Counted from the first letter of the stretch, positions 8,224 through 17,264 are shown. The stretch: 64,000 nt of DNA from JASLEW01 sp963732005 (GCA_963732005.1 CAVSXT010000004.1:806001-870000); one strand, 5' to 3'. Notes: generated by a model from the letters alone, not told the origin. Translations and numbers: made by a program.

Positions 8224-8901
8224 TCATGCCGCTTGCCGGAACTTTGCCGGATCGGCGACCCGCCGCCGCGCGATCTCCACATACTTCGGATCGATCTCTA
8301 TCCCGAGGAAGCGACGGCCGAGATCCTTGGCGGCGCGGCAAGTCGTGCCGGAGCCGGCGAAGGGATCAAGGACCAGCTCGCCCGGCGCGCTGCTCTTCTC
8401 GATGAGGTAGCGGAGCATGTCCTCGGGCTTCTCCGTGGGGTGATCCCGCTTCCGCCCGGCGCGCTTGAAGAAGAGGACGTTCGAGTCCCTGTGGCCATTC
8501 AAGAGCCGGCGGCCCTTGTGGCCGAAGAGCAGATACTCAGTGCGGTTCGCGTAGTCGCCCCCCAGATCGCCAGCCGTGTGCTGGTCCTTCACCCACACGA
8601 GGAGGCGTTTCACTTTGAAGCCCGCGGCGGCCATCTCCACTCGGAAAGTCGCGAGTCCATACTCGTTGCAGAAGAGATATGCGTGGGTATTGGGCCGGAG
8701 GACGCGGTACGCCTCTCGGATAAAGGGCCGGAACCAGGAAAGATCGGCGTCGCCCACGATCGGGCGGCTGCCGGCGCGGGAGCGGTAGCGCATGCCGTAG
8801 GGCGGATCGGTGAGGAGGAGATCGACGGACTCGGCAGGAAGCCGCGGGAGTATCTCGCGGCAGTCGCCCTGAATGATCTTGTTTGCGAAGCGATGAAGCA
8901 C
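8224..8901 (-). CDS. DNA methyltransferase (N6-adenine/N4-cytosine type)
   Basis: 225 residues. Catalytic motif IV DPPYG (about residue 32) comes first and the AdoMet-binding motif I FAGSGTT (about 185) comes last, the beta-group order of amino-methyltransferases. TEKPEDML and GIEIDPKYV are typical surrounding elements. No restriction endonuclease is adjacent, so it is probably an orphan modifying element DNA or counteracting host restriction. Operator candidate O3 lies about 50 bases upstream of its start. Confidence 0.9.
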   Translation of the reverse strand: MLHRFANKIIQGDCREILPRLPAESVDLLLTDPPYGMRYRSRAGSRPIVGDADLSWFRPFIREAYRVLRPNTHAYLFCNEYGLATFRVEMAAAGFKVKRLLVWVKDQHTAGDLGGDYANRTEYLLFGHKGRRLLNGHRDSNVLFFKRAGRKRDHPTEKPEDMLRYLIEKSSAPGELVLDPFAGSGTTCRAAKDLGRRFLGIEIDPKYVEIARRRVADPAKFRQAA

Positions 8902-8949
8902 GGCATGGATTCTCGGTGTCCGGCTGGAATCGGCAAAGAGAGCGCCGCG

Positions 8950-8963
8950 TTCCGCAGGCGGAG
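8950..8963. promoter_or_regulatory. Operator candidate O3 (methyltransferase)
   Basis: TTCCGC-AG-GCGGAG, one mismatch from the palindrome, 49 bases upstream of the methyltransferase start in the divergent intergenic region it shares with O4. Confidence 0.5.
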
Positions 8964-9046
8964 TCCCGCTTGCCTTTTTCTCTCCTGGAGGTAGCCTAAA
9001 GGCCGAAGGTCGAACCCTATCAAATCACGCAATGACTGATTTCATC

Positions 9047-9060
9047 TTCCGCGGGCGGAA
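9047..9060. promoter_or_regulatory. Operator candidate O4 (small gene and recombinase)
   Basis: TTCCGC-GG-GCGGAA, identical to O1, 49 bases upstream of the small gene at 9109 that is coupled to the recombinase. Confidence 0.6.
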
Positions 9061-9108
9061 CAGGTCGCCTTCTGCCGCCCGCCGTGCCCCCGGCATACGC
9101 TCTCGCGT

Positions 9109-9294
9109 ATGCGACTCAAGGACGATGACCTGCGGGAGTTCGTGGCGATCTGGAAGCGAGTCTTCAACGAGGAGATCTCGCTTGCCGATGCGCGTCACCG
9201 CGCTTCGCAGCTCGTCACCCTGTACCTCGCGCTTGCCAAGCGCCTGCCCGAGGAAATAGACAATCCGCCAGCTCATCCACCCACCCCGTCATGA
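9109..9294 (+). CDS. Small protein coupled to the serine recombinase
   Basis: 61 residues, acidic and helical (DLREFVAIWKRVFNEEISLADAR, hydrophobic helix QLVTLYLALAKRL). Its last four bases overlap the recombinase start (ATGA at 9291). Similar short proteins precede serine recombinases in other bacterial elements, including Patescibacteria as I recall; function is not established. It could be a recombination directionality or regulatory factor (inference from coupling). Confidence 0.65.
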   Translation: MRLKDDDLREFVAIWKRVFNEEISLADARHRASQLVTLYLALAKRLPEEIDNPPAHPPTPS

Positions 9295-10880
9295 AATACT
9301 TCCTCTATTGCCGCAAGTCCTCTGAGGCCGAAGACCGCCAGGTGCTCTCGATCGAGTCGCAGAAGAGCGAGATGGCGCGCCTTGCCGCCGGCTGGACCGG
9401 CGACGCGATCGTCGCGACCTTCGAGGAGTCCATGAGCGCGAAGGCGCCAGGCCGCCCCATCTTCGAGGAGATGCTCCGGCGGGTCGAGAAAGGGGAGGCC
9501 GATGGCGTCGTCGCCTGGCACCCGGACCGCCTGGCCCGGAACTCGGTGGACGGCGGCCGGATCATCTTCCTCCTGGACAAGGGCTCGCTCAAAGACCTGA
9601 AGTTCGCCACCCTGACCTTCGAGAACAATCCGCAGGGCAAGTTCATGCTCTCGATCATCTTCGGGTACTCCAAGTATTACGTGGACTCCCTCTCTGAGAA
9701 CATCCGCCGCGGCATCCGCACCAAGCTCGAAAAGGGCTGGCTCCCCAACATGGCCCCGACCGGCTACCTGAACGACCGGGAAAGCCGCACGATCATCCCT
9801 GACCCGGAGCGCTTCCCCTTGATGCGGCGCATGTGGGACTTGATGCTCACCGGCACGTACTCGCCCCGCCAAGTCCTTGAGATCGCAACCGACCAATGGG
9901 GGCTGCGCACGAAGAAGCGCAGGCGCACCGGCGGCAAGGCGCTCACCCTCGGCGCCCTCTACAAGATCTTCGGCGAACCCTTCTATGCGGGGGTCATCGA
10001 GCGCCACGGCAGAACGTATCCCGGCAAGCACGAGCCCATGGTGACCCTCGACGAGTTCGAGCGCGTCCAGGCGCTTCTCGGTCGCCCGAACCGTCCGCGG
10101 CCGAAGGAGCGCGCCTTCGCGTTCACCGGCCTCATCCGCTGCGGCGTCTGCGGCTGCGCGGTGACCGCCAAGGAGAAGGAGAAACCCTCGGGTCTCCACT
10201 TTGTCTGCTACCACTGCACGCGCAAAAGGAGTCCCGGCTGCAAGGAGCCGGCTATCTCTCTTCCGAAGCTCGAAGGGGAGATCCTCAAGTTCATCTCGGA
10301 GCTATCTATCCCCGAGGAGGTCCATCGCTGGGTGCTCGCCCGTCTCGAAGAGGCGGCAGGGGAAGAGACCTCGCTCGATGCCGTGGGACAGCGCTCAGCA
10401 GACGCGGCCATGGCTGCGGTCCTGCGGCAGCTCGACAACCTCACCCTCATGCGGGTCCGGGAACTTATCTCCGAAGAGGAGTTCGTGAAGCAGCGGGAGG
10501 TACTGAACCGGGAGAAGCTCCGCTTGTCCCAGCAGGCGCAGGCGACACCCCAAGGATGGTTAGAACCGGCCAGGATGCTCGTTTCCTTCAATCTTCGCGC
10601 CATTTCCTGGTTCCGGGCGCGTGATCTCGAAATCCAGCGCCTTATCCTCGCTGTCGCAGGATCGAACTCGACCCTCAAGAGCAGGGAAGTCAATATCGAC
10701 GCCGCGAAACCCTTTCAGCGCCAGCCGGGAGGCGTCGACTTTCCTAAGATGTGGAGCACTGTAGAGGACGTTAGAACCGGAATCCAGAGTCATGATCCCC
10801 AGATGCTTGATCTGATCGACAAACTCCGCAGGCTTCACGCGCTCGTACAGGATAGAGGACTGGCGGACGACACCAAGTAA
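9291..10880 (+). CDS. Large serine recombinase, element A
   Basis: 529 residues. N-terminal resolvase domain with the catalytic serine region YCRKSSEAEDRQVLSIESQ and ARNSVDGGRI; then a recombinase domain, and a zinc ribbon (CGVCGCAV, then a C and H/C pair near CYHCTRKRSPGC). A C-terminal coiled coil follows. Length is normal for the family. It faces rightward at the right side of element A and is the likely integrase. Unlike the recombinases at 28.7 and 54.4 kb it has its own stop codon and no recognisable CCAAGATGCTG module. The 289 bases after it hold no convincing gene. Confidence 0.9.
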   Translation: MKYFLYCRKSSEAEDRQVLSIESQKSEMARLAAGWTGDAIVATFEESMSAKAPGRPIFEEMLRRVEKGEADGVVAWHPDRLARNSVDGGRIIFLLDKGSLKDLKFATLTFENNPQGKFMLSIIFGYSKYYVDSLSENIRRGIRTKLEKGWLPNMAPTGYLNDRESRTIIPDPERFPLMRRMWDLMLTGTYSPRQVLEIATDQWGLRTKKRRRTGGKALTLGALYKIFGEPFYAGVIERHGRTYPGKHEPMVTLDEFERVQALLGRPNRPRPKERAFAFTGLIRCGVCGCAVTAKEKEKPSGLHFVCYHCTRKRSPGCKEPAISLPKLEGEILKFISELSIPEEVHRWVLARLEEAAGEETSLDAVGQRSADAAMAAVLRQLDNLTLMRVRELISEEEFVKQREVLNREKLRLSQQAQATPQGWLEPARMLVSFNLRAISWFRARDLEIQRLILAVAGSNSTLKSREVNIDAAKPFQRQPGGVDFPKMWSTVEDVRTGIQSHDPQMLDLIDKLRRLHALVQDRGLADDTK

Positions 10881-11169
10881 GAGATGTGTGCCGTGTAAGG
10901 AACAGCGGCAGATCGAAGATCGCCGATTGTCGGAATGCCTCCTAGCCTTAGCCTAGAGCCGCGACTCTTGCTTCAGAGGCGTCATGAGGTTCCACCCGCC
11001 CCCGCTCCTCAGCGCATCGCGAAAGGCCTTGGCGGGACTCATAAGCAAGTGCAGGTAGTGCGGGAGTATTGGCGCCTCAACCGCTATTCGCAGAACACGA
11101 ATGACCATGTTAATGGCATCGCGTTCGAGTGGTACAATAAAGCGGAAGCGCTCTGTTTACTACAGGCTA

Positions 11170-11502
11170 TCATAAAAGCCCCTTCAGGGGGAAAGCATCG
11201 CTGGACATTGCGATATGCAGAGGAGCGCACCTCCGACCGAGAATGGTTACAGGAGGTCGTCTGAACTCCTCCTCAGTCATGCCGCTATGGCGAATGATGG
11301 CCCGCACCGTGCCCCGAGGGAGATCCCCATGGTGCATGGCCACGACAGTGCAGAGCTTCCGCTCGGGCTGGACGAGGAGCAGATGTCTTGTCCGGCGTTG
11401 CCGGTGCTCGGCGAAGCCAGCTCGTATGAGGGCGTTGACTATTTGCTTCGCGGTGAGGCTGGGGAAGTGCTGACGGCGCCAAGGAGGTGCAATGTGCCGC
11501 AT
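11170..11502 (-). CDS. HicA-like protein (orphan)
   Basis: 110 residues. The core FPSLTAKQIVNALIRAGF, then RHLLL, then HHGDLPRGTVRAIIRHSGMTEEEF, matches HicA/YcfA mRNA-interferase toxins, including the histidine-containing strand and the DLPRGT turn. The usual catalytic G-S-H becomes RRTRH here. No HicB partner lies next to it, so it may be an orphan or a decayed system. The C-terminal 25 residues are atypical. Confidence 0.55.
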   Translation of the reverse strand: MRHIAPPWRRQHFPSLTAKQIVNALIRAGFAEHRQRRTRHLLLVQPERKLCTVVAMHHGDLPRGTVRAIIRHSGMTEEEFRRPPVTILGRRCAPLHIAMSSDAFPLKGLL

Positions 11503-11675
11503 TGGGAAGTTGCTTCGGTCCGCGAACGCGGCTAGGCTCTCGTCATGCCGTTCAAGCCTACCCCTGAACAGCGGGAGATATTGAAGTACCGGTGGCCCCG
11601 TGGAGTCGCAGCCTGGTCACACCTACTTCCATGCTCGTTGGTCGTAGCCTTCTCCGTAGCAGAGAGAGGACCGTC

Positions 11676-12602
11676 GTGACGAAAAAGAAGAGGAAGCACC
11701 ATGATGTGTGGCAACGCTACCTAAAAGCATGGACTCGCGGTGGCAAGATCTTCTGCCTCAGGGACGGCAAGATATTTGCGCCCAGCTTAGACGGAGTCGC
11801 TAACTGGCGAGACTTCTATAAGCCGGAGCCACTGACACCCGAAGAGGTAGCCTTCATCCAGGCCCTTACAATTCAACGAACGCAACGGCCTATTCAGAGA
11901 GAAGTCAATCAGGGCTGGATCGCATTTTTGACATTGCCAAATAGACTACATGCCGTGCTGGACCAGGCGGGTCTGAACGCCACGCAAGGCACTGAGATCA
12001 TAGACGCAGCACTTCATAATTTTGAGGAGGATTTTCACGCCAAGATCGAGTCAGAGGCGGTTGGTTTACTGGAGTCGCTACTCGCTCATGATGCGAGCTT
12101 CTTTACGAATGACGACACTCGCCTGGACTTCATCTACTTTGTGTGCGTACAGTACACCCGCACGGCCAGAATGCAGCAGGCCATCGTGGCGGCTCTCGGC
12201 GACAAAGTCAGCGGAGTTCGCGTCGCGAACGTTTGGAGAATCTTGAGGCACATATACGCAAGCAATACTGGCTGGGTCATTTACGCTCAGAACGATGCTT
12301 GGCGCCTGATCTTTCTGGATAATCCAACCGACACACCGTTCATTACTGGTGATCAGCCTATCATCAATACCTACGCCTCACCGGGCCAGGAGCCTGTCGA
12401 TCTTGAGTTCTATTATCCACTGTCACCTAAGCTCGCGCTTCTTGTCACAAAAAGCGCGGCGGCCGCCAACGGAACTTCCATGGCACTAGCCCTGGACCAG
12501 GTGCATTGCTACAACAGGCACATAACACAAAGCTCGTATCAGCAGATTTACGCGCAATCGCGCGAGATTCTGCAGAGAATCCAGGCAGGGCTATATCGGT
12601 AA
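11676..12602 (+). CDS. DUF4238-family protein
   Basis: 308 residues. The N-terminus RKHHDVWQRYLKAWT and the later FITGDQPIINTY and YYPLSPKLALLV segments match DUF4238, an uncharacterised family common on mobile DNA. The GTG at 11676 was chosen because AGAGAGAGGA lies five bases upstream; the frame is open further up but without such a site. Base composition is lower in GC than the element core. Function is unknown. Confidence 0.75.
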   Translation: MTKKKRKHHDVWQRYLKAWTRGGKIFCLRDGKIFAPSLDGVANWRDFYKPEPLTPEEVAFIQALTIQRTQRPIQREVNQGWIAFLTLPNRLHAVLDQAGLNATQGTEIIDAALHNFEEDFHAKIESEAVGLLESLLAHDASFFTNDDTRLDFIYFVCVQYTRTARMQQAIVAALGDKVSGVRVANVWRILRHIYASNTGWVIYAQNDAWRLIFLDNPTDTPFITGDQPIINTYASPGQEPVDLEFYYPLSPKLALLVTKSAAAANGTSMALALDQVHCYNRHITQSSYQQIYAQSREILQRIQAGLYR

Positions 12603-12841
12603 CGGCGATGGGGCGTCGTCGGTTCGCCTCTCTTTGCCAGGCGGGCGCGGCCTGGTGTGGTGCTTTCTGTGTGGCTCGGTGCTCATACAGACCGGAGGCG
12701 TTAATTTAAGGGTACTGTCGCCAAGCTGGTCCCTCGCGTCAAGCCAGCCTCACGCAGGGCTTGCACTCCTCGCGTTGTCCATGAGCCATTCGGAAACAAG
12801 CGCGCGGTTTCGCGGGGTATCCTTCAGGCTGGAGTACCAGA

Positions 12842-12976
12842 TCATCTCTTGAACGGCGCGCGGATGCCAGGTGACTTGGCCGTCGCTCCATCTACCAACG
12901 GTGTCAGGTCGCGTACTATTTCGAGGTAGGCACGCCAGAGTGCGCCGTCTCGCTTTGATAGTTTAGGCGTACTCAT
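12842..12976 (-). CDS. Possible 44-residue hypothetical protein
   Basis: A short frame (MSTPKLSKRDGALWRAY... ending FKR) with a plausible ATG, lying in the 479-base interval between the DUF4238 gene and HicB. No homologue recognised. The remaining bases (12603-12841) contain nothing I can name. Confidence 0.25.
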   Translation of the reverse strand: MSTPKLSKRDGALWRAYLEIVRDLTPLVDGATAKSPGIRAPFKR

Positions 12977-13081
12977 CACTTCAGTTTAGGGCCGGGTGGT
13001 CCTGGCGTCCAGACCCGTCGTTTCTCGAAGACATGAAGCTCCCATGAGCTGCTTCTTGACGCTGCGGTACGCCCAGGTATC

Positions 13082-13432
13082 ATGAGGCGTATGAAGCTCT
13101 CCAAGAAAGCTCAACTTGAGATCCAGCGCATGCGAGCTGCGTTTCCGAAGCAGCTTGCAGTACAGGTTGCCCGCTCGACCGACGGCGGCTTTGTGGCATC
13201 CGTGATCTCCATCCCCGGCGCGCAGACCCAAGCCGAGAGCTTCTCGGAACTGCTCGACATGATAAACGACGCCATCCGCACCTGCTTCGAGGTTCCCGCG
13301 AAGTACCTCGCCTATATGCCCACCTACCTGCCGTCCATCGAAATGGCGCAGCAGCTCGACGCCTATCCCGTCCGCGCGGTCGATAGAGAGATCACCCTCG
13401 TCCTGCCGCATGGCGCGAAGGGAGGTCGTTAG
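13082..13432 (+). CDS. hicB: HicB-like antitoxin
   Basis: 116 residues. The central block VARSTDGGFVASVISIPGAQTQAESFSELLDMINDAI is the partly degraded RNase H-like HicB domain. It overlaps the following HicA gene by 23 bases, so the pair is co-translated. The antitoxin-first order is the less common HicB-HicA arrangement. No clear DNA-binding domain is visible at the C-terminus. Confidence 0.65.
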   Translation: MRRMKLSKKAQLEIQRMRAAFPKQLAVQVARSTDGGFVASVISIPGAQTQAESFSELLDMINDAIRTCFEVPAKYLAYMPTYLPSIEMAQQLDAYPVRAVDREITLVLPHGAKGGR

Positions 13433-13640
13433 GGCAAGCGACTGTTCCGCAGACAATCTGAAACAGCTCGCACGACGAGCTGGTTTTGTACTTACGCCAG
13501 GCGGCAAGCACTGGCGCGTGAAGACCACGACGGGGCAGTTTGTGACGACCATCCCGCACCACACCCGCTTGAAGCGGGAACTCGTGAAGGGGATCGTGGA
13601 GCGCCTGCGGGAGTTCGGGGCCGCGATAGAGATCCGTTGA
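13410..13640 (+). CDS. hicA: HicA-like toxin
   Basis: 76 residues: AREVVRAS.., LARRAGFVLTPGGKHWRVKT, TTIPHHTRLKRELVKGIVERL. The GGKHW segment holds the histidine expected of the HicA active site (usually G-S-H) in its double-stranded-RNA-binding-like fold. Toxin function is inferred from family and pairing. Confidence 0.65.
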   Translation: MARREVVRASDCSADNLKQLARRAGFVLTPGGKHWRVKTTTGQFVTTIPHHTRLKRELVKGIVERLREFGAAIEIR

Positions 13641-13673
13641 GGAAAGGAGCGGCGCCGCGCATTCCGAGCGCGC

Positions 13674-13910
13674 TCAGTCGAGCATCTTGAAGTGAGGGTT
13701 CTGGCCGATGACCTCAAGGGAGTCCTGCTTGATAATCCTCCCGCACCGAGCACAGACGTAGAGATCCTCCCATCCCGCCACCGGTTCCATTTCGTTGCCA
13801 TCGCGGTCGCACGGATAGAAGCCGTCGAAATCAGGGCGGTTGCCGCATATGCAGAGCCATGCGTCCATATCCTCTGCCTCGGTCGCGATGTACTCGGTGA
13901 ACGCGATCAT
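13674..13910 (-). CDS. Small zinc-ribbon-like protein
   Basis: 78 residues from the ATG at 13910 (an in-frame ATG also exists at 13934). Cysteines occur as WLCICGN, YPC, then VCARCGRII, consistent with a rubredoxin-like or zinc-ribbon knuckle. Convergent with HicA. Not assigned to a named family. Confidence 0.5.
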   Translation of the reverse strand: MIAFTEYIATEAEDMDAWLCICGNRPDFDGFYPCDRDGNEMEPVAGWEDLYVCARCGRIIKQDSLEVIGQNPHFKMLD

Positions 13911-14051
13911 TGCTCTTGAGTAAAGCCACTGCAAGACTCAATGTCAAGAGGAGTCACCGTAGTCTGAGCATTGCTTCGTAGGCCCTGCCGGGGGCCCCCT
14001 CACTGCGAGGCAGGTCGGCTGATGGGCTTTGCTGGATTATCAGAGATGCGA

Positions 14052-15761
14052 CTACACCGCGACCATTTCTCCCGATGCTGCGATGTCAGCTTTTTGCAGA
14101 AATGATGCGGCGAACGATGAGCCTTGCTTGATTGAACGTCCTCGAAAGCTATCTGACATACTGCTGCTGGGCTCCATGCTCGCGCCATCTTCCCAAAACT
14201 CTTCTAGGATCTGCGCCAGCGACAACCCCTCTGAAGCCGCGATCTCCAGAGCCAACTCGAAGCTTTCCATCGACATCACGCAGTAAACCCATGGATAGTC
14301 CCTGAGTGGATGGTCGGCTTCAGTGCGCGCTCTGTAACGGATCAGCTCGTTCATCATGTATACTGACTCGCCAACCACCGCCACACAGATCGGATGGGCG
14401 TTCTTTGTCGTATCGACAGCTGTTTGATATGTGGAATACTCAGGAATCCCTGCATACAAGTCGGCTGCCTTATCTCGCAGCTTGAGAAACAGGTCGTAGA
14501 CCTGCTGGAAGTTTGCGTCAAATATCTCTTCACTCATCGTAAACCTGGTTTCTGCCAAGACCCTGCGAGCCTTCGCCTCTACTAAAATCAGGCGCTGGCT
14601 CTGTTCCTCGACGATCGAGCAGTCCGGACCCTTCCTCTCACCTTGGGCAGAGCGGTAGGTAACTTCTGGAATGACGACAGTTCCCGGCAGGCGCTCCTTT
14701 GCCATGAGCCTTATGTACACTTCTTGCGCCGCACCCCTCGCGTTGTTATACGCTTGGCCGAAGCGTTCCTGTAGACCAAAGTGAAGGACGTCGCCAAAGC
14801 TACGAGCGAACGTGCGAACGTTTAAGACCATAAAGCGCTTTTCAGTATCCCTCGCCCCGTTATCGATGCTCACTATTGGGTAGCGCTCGAGAGGGCTCAG
14901 ACGCCAGCCTACCGGTCCAATCATATACGCGGGCTTTTGGGCCTCTTCCCTGATGTCGCGGATTGGCCGTGCAAACAATGAGATAAATGCCGAGAATGCC
15001 GCCTCCGAGACCCGGCACTTCAGGAGACTTGACAGTGACCTGTGGGAGAAATAGATATAGTCGCGAAGAGGTCGTGGAAACTCTATCAGTTTTGAAATAA
15101 TCCACGCCTGGCGATCCTTCCTTGCAAATCCTGGAATCGTCAAGCCCATGCTGTCGAAGAGGCTTGTGGCGATCTCCCCCAACCGCTGGTGCCACAAATA
15201 TACAAACATGTAGATCGTAGCGAGGTCTCGAAGGCTCGCGCCCAGCGTCCCCGGAATACTCGCTGCGAACTGAGCCACGCTACTACGAGCGTCCTGGGGA
15301 AAGAGATCAATATGCTTCAGAGGCAGAACTGAAAGCAGCGCAAGAAGACGGCCTGCCGTCGAAGTGGATCTTGTTTCTTGCTGGCGAATCTGTATGTTTG
15401 CCATGCGCGACATAAATTTTTGCAGTGCATAGAGCATTTCGTCGCGAGGCTTGCCGCTTACAACCTCCTCAGCAAGGCGAGGGTCGTCAAGAGCTGAGGT
15501 CGCACCATTGAGGACGTAGGTGAGATCGGCATATGAGAGCATGGCTGGCTTGTACGATGCTGCCTTGCTGGCAACCAATGCCTCCGAGAATAGGCGACAC
15601 TTTTCGTTGTTTAGGAGGGGAAAGACCCGTGAGCCCATGCCTCCCGTGAACTCGATCGTGGAAAGCAGGCAACTGATCTCCATGACAGTGTCGAGATTGC
15701 GGGAGTTAAGCCGCGTCACAGCGTCCTCGAACGTAGGTCTCGTTTCATTTGTTAGTGGCAG
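14052..15761 (-). CDS. Uncharacterised protein with a PD-(D/E)XK nuclease-like motif
   Basis: About 569 residues. A long helical N-terminal region precedes a motif near residues 375-400: GPDCSIVEE, then LILVEAKARR, i.e. PD-x(18)-E-x-K, the restriction-endonuclease-like active site. The frame continues upstream to an ATG at 15860 with no ribosome-binding site; AAAGGAGG at 15775-15768 is ideally spaced for a CTG at 15761, which I prefer. GC content is well below neighbouring backbone genes, suggesting separate acquisition. It stands alone among toxin-antitoxin and element genes. A DNA-cleaving defence role is inference; I do not recognise a named family. Confidence 0.6.
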   Translation of the reverse strand: MPLTNETRPTFEDAVTRLNSRNLDTVMEISCLLSTIEFTGGMGSRVFPLLNNEKCRLFSEALVASKAASYKPAMLSYADLTYVLNGATSALDDPRLAEEVVSGKPRDEMLYALQKFMSRMANIQIRQQETRSTSTAGRLLALLSVLPLKHIDLFPQDARSSVAQFAASIPGTLGASLRDLATIYMFVYLWHQRLGEIATSLFDSMGLTIPGFARKDRQAWIISKLIEFPRPLRDYIYFSHRSLSSLLKCRVSEAAFSAFISLFARPIRDIREEAQKPAYMIGPVGWRLSPLERYPIVSIDNGARDTEKRFMVLNVRTFARSFGDVLHFGLQERFGQAYNNARGAAQEVYIRLMAKERLPGTVVIPEVTYRSAQGERKGPDCSIVEEQSQRLILVEAKARRVLAETRFTMSEEIFDANFQQVYDLFLKLRDKAADLYAGIPEYSTYQTAVDTTKNAHPICVAVVGESVYMMNELIRYRARTEADHPLRDYPWVYCVMSMESFELALEIAASEGLSLAQILEEFWEDGASMEPSSSMSDSFRGRSIKQGSSFAASFLQKADIAASGEMVAV

Positions 15762-16009
15762 TTTGCGCCTCCTTTGGTGCGCTCTATCGAACCGGCAACT
15801 AGAGCATATATATGCAAAATCCTCACATAGAGGCGTCTTACTCAATTGGCCAGTGCGCATAGTTTAACACGAGGACTTTCCGCCCCCGGCACATTTCCCC
15901 GTCTTTGCCCTCTCTCGTCCCGCCGGCAGACTGATCGGAGTTCCCTGTAAACCAAGAGCGGCACTGCGTTGCCGCCGACCGCCGGTTACCTCCGGCAAGG
16001 AGACTTCCG

Positions 16010-16306
16010 ATGGAAAGCCAAGCTGAGACCCCTTCGCGCGTCCTCGTGCCCCTTGGAGTCGTGACCCTCACGCCGCGCACGGTAATGGTCCTGACCACCA
16101 GGGAGGCCGATTTCCTTGAATTCCTCGGCCGGCACCGGGCCGGCGATTGGGGCGAGGCGGCCGATGGCTATAGGGCCGAAAACGAGCAGTCCCTCCGCGA
16201 TGGCGGCAGGGTGATCTCAATCTATCGCGTGGGCGGCCGACCGCGGCTCATCGTGCGGACCGAGATCCAGGCGTCCACTCGTATCGCGTTGCTCGATGAG
16301 CCCTGA
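16010..16306 (+). CDS. Plasmid-type conserved hypothetical protein
   Basis: 98 residues. VLVPLGVVTLTPRTV, FLGRHRAGDWGE, NEQSLRDGGRVISIYR and LIVRTEIQASTRIALLDE match a small family usually found beside DUF932, RadC and other plasmid or ICE genes. Function unknown. GCAAGGAGA lies just upstream of the ATG within a small hairpin, and the DUF932 gene 99 bases downstream has a similar leader. Confidence 0.7.
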   Translation: MESQAETPSRVLVPLGVVTLTPRTVMVLTTREADFLEFLGRHRAGDWGEAADGYRAENEQSLRDGGRVISIYRVGGRPRLIVRTEIQASTRIALLDEP

Positions 16307-16405
16307 CCCTTCCCGCCGCATCATCTACCCTCCCTCTCTTCTGTAACGCGAGAACTGCCGCTATGGCGGCGAAACGGCCGGCTCAGAGCCGGCAAGGAGA
16401 TTCGT

Positions 16406-17264
16406 ATGTCTGCCCTCACCGCAGAGAAAACCCTGACCCGCGCCCATCGGGAGTGGATCTCCCGTCCCGAGGACGAGCGCTACCTGTCGCTCGATGACCT
16501 GTACCAGGCCACGTTTCTGCGGGCACACCAGAGCCGCGTCCTTACGGTCCCGAACCGCTCGCTCGTCGCTCGCGGGAGCGAGGAGGCGGGCGGCGACCTC
16601 ACCCTCGAACAGGAGGATGTGGGCGTCCTCTCTCCCACCCATTGGAGCCTCGGCCAGCTCGCCACGATCTCGCACACACCGGCCAAATGGGTGAGGGAGA
16701 TCGCGACCGTGCCCGCCGGCCCCGCCTTCGCCGCCCATGCGGTGAACCTCGGACTCCGGCACCTGGCCCTACCCGAGAGAGTCCAGCTCATGAGCCGGAA
16801 GGAAGAGAAGGGACCGGGGCTCACGAAGCGGGAACTGCGCTGCCTCGTCGGTCCCGACTACGGCCGCATCTACGATCATGAGGTCATCCGTGCCGTGCAG
16901 GAGCTAAACCATGACGACCGCTGGCGGGTGCCGGCCGCAAGCTACTCCGCCACGAATCCCTTGCGGGCCACGACCCTCTACGCCTCCGACCGCGATGTCT
17001 TCATCTTTCTCGTGGATGACCGGAACCCGGTCTCCTTCGAGGCGGATGGCATCCGCCGCAACCTCTTCCGGGGCTTCATGGTCTGGAACAGCGAGGTTGG
17101 CTCCCACCGCTTCGGCCTCATGACTTTCCTCTACAACTTCGTCTGCGACAACCGCATCGTGTGGGGCGCAAGGGAGGTGAAGGAGATCGAGATCCGGCAC
17201 ACGAGGAACGCCCCCGAGCGCTTCATCCGCGAGGCACTGCCTCGGCTCTCCGCCTACACCGAGT
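16406..17264 (+). pseudogene. DUF932 gene, 5' part (split by IS21-B copy 1)
   Basis: The first 286 residues of a DUF932-family protein (LTKRELRCLVGPDYGRIYDHEV, FRGFMVWNSEVGSHRFGL, LYNFVCDNRIVWG), a family carried by phages, plasmids and ICEs. The frame ends at LSAYTE, continuing at 22293. With the IS and one CGAGT duplication removed the join is SAYTE-SSVVDAE. A conserved GGCAAGGAGA site precedes the ATG. The gene is inactive as it stands. Confidence 0.85.

Noticed and set aside
10935..11264. Open frame of 109 codons after the element A recombinase.
   Set aside because: No ribosome-binding site, no recognisable motif, and it overlaps the HicA-like gene on the other strand.
15884..15902. Possible further operator in ACTTTCCGCCCCCGGCACA near the promoter region of the gene at 16010.
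   Set aside because: The left arm matches but the right arm (CCGGCA) does not form the GCGGAA half; only a half-site.
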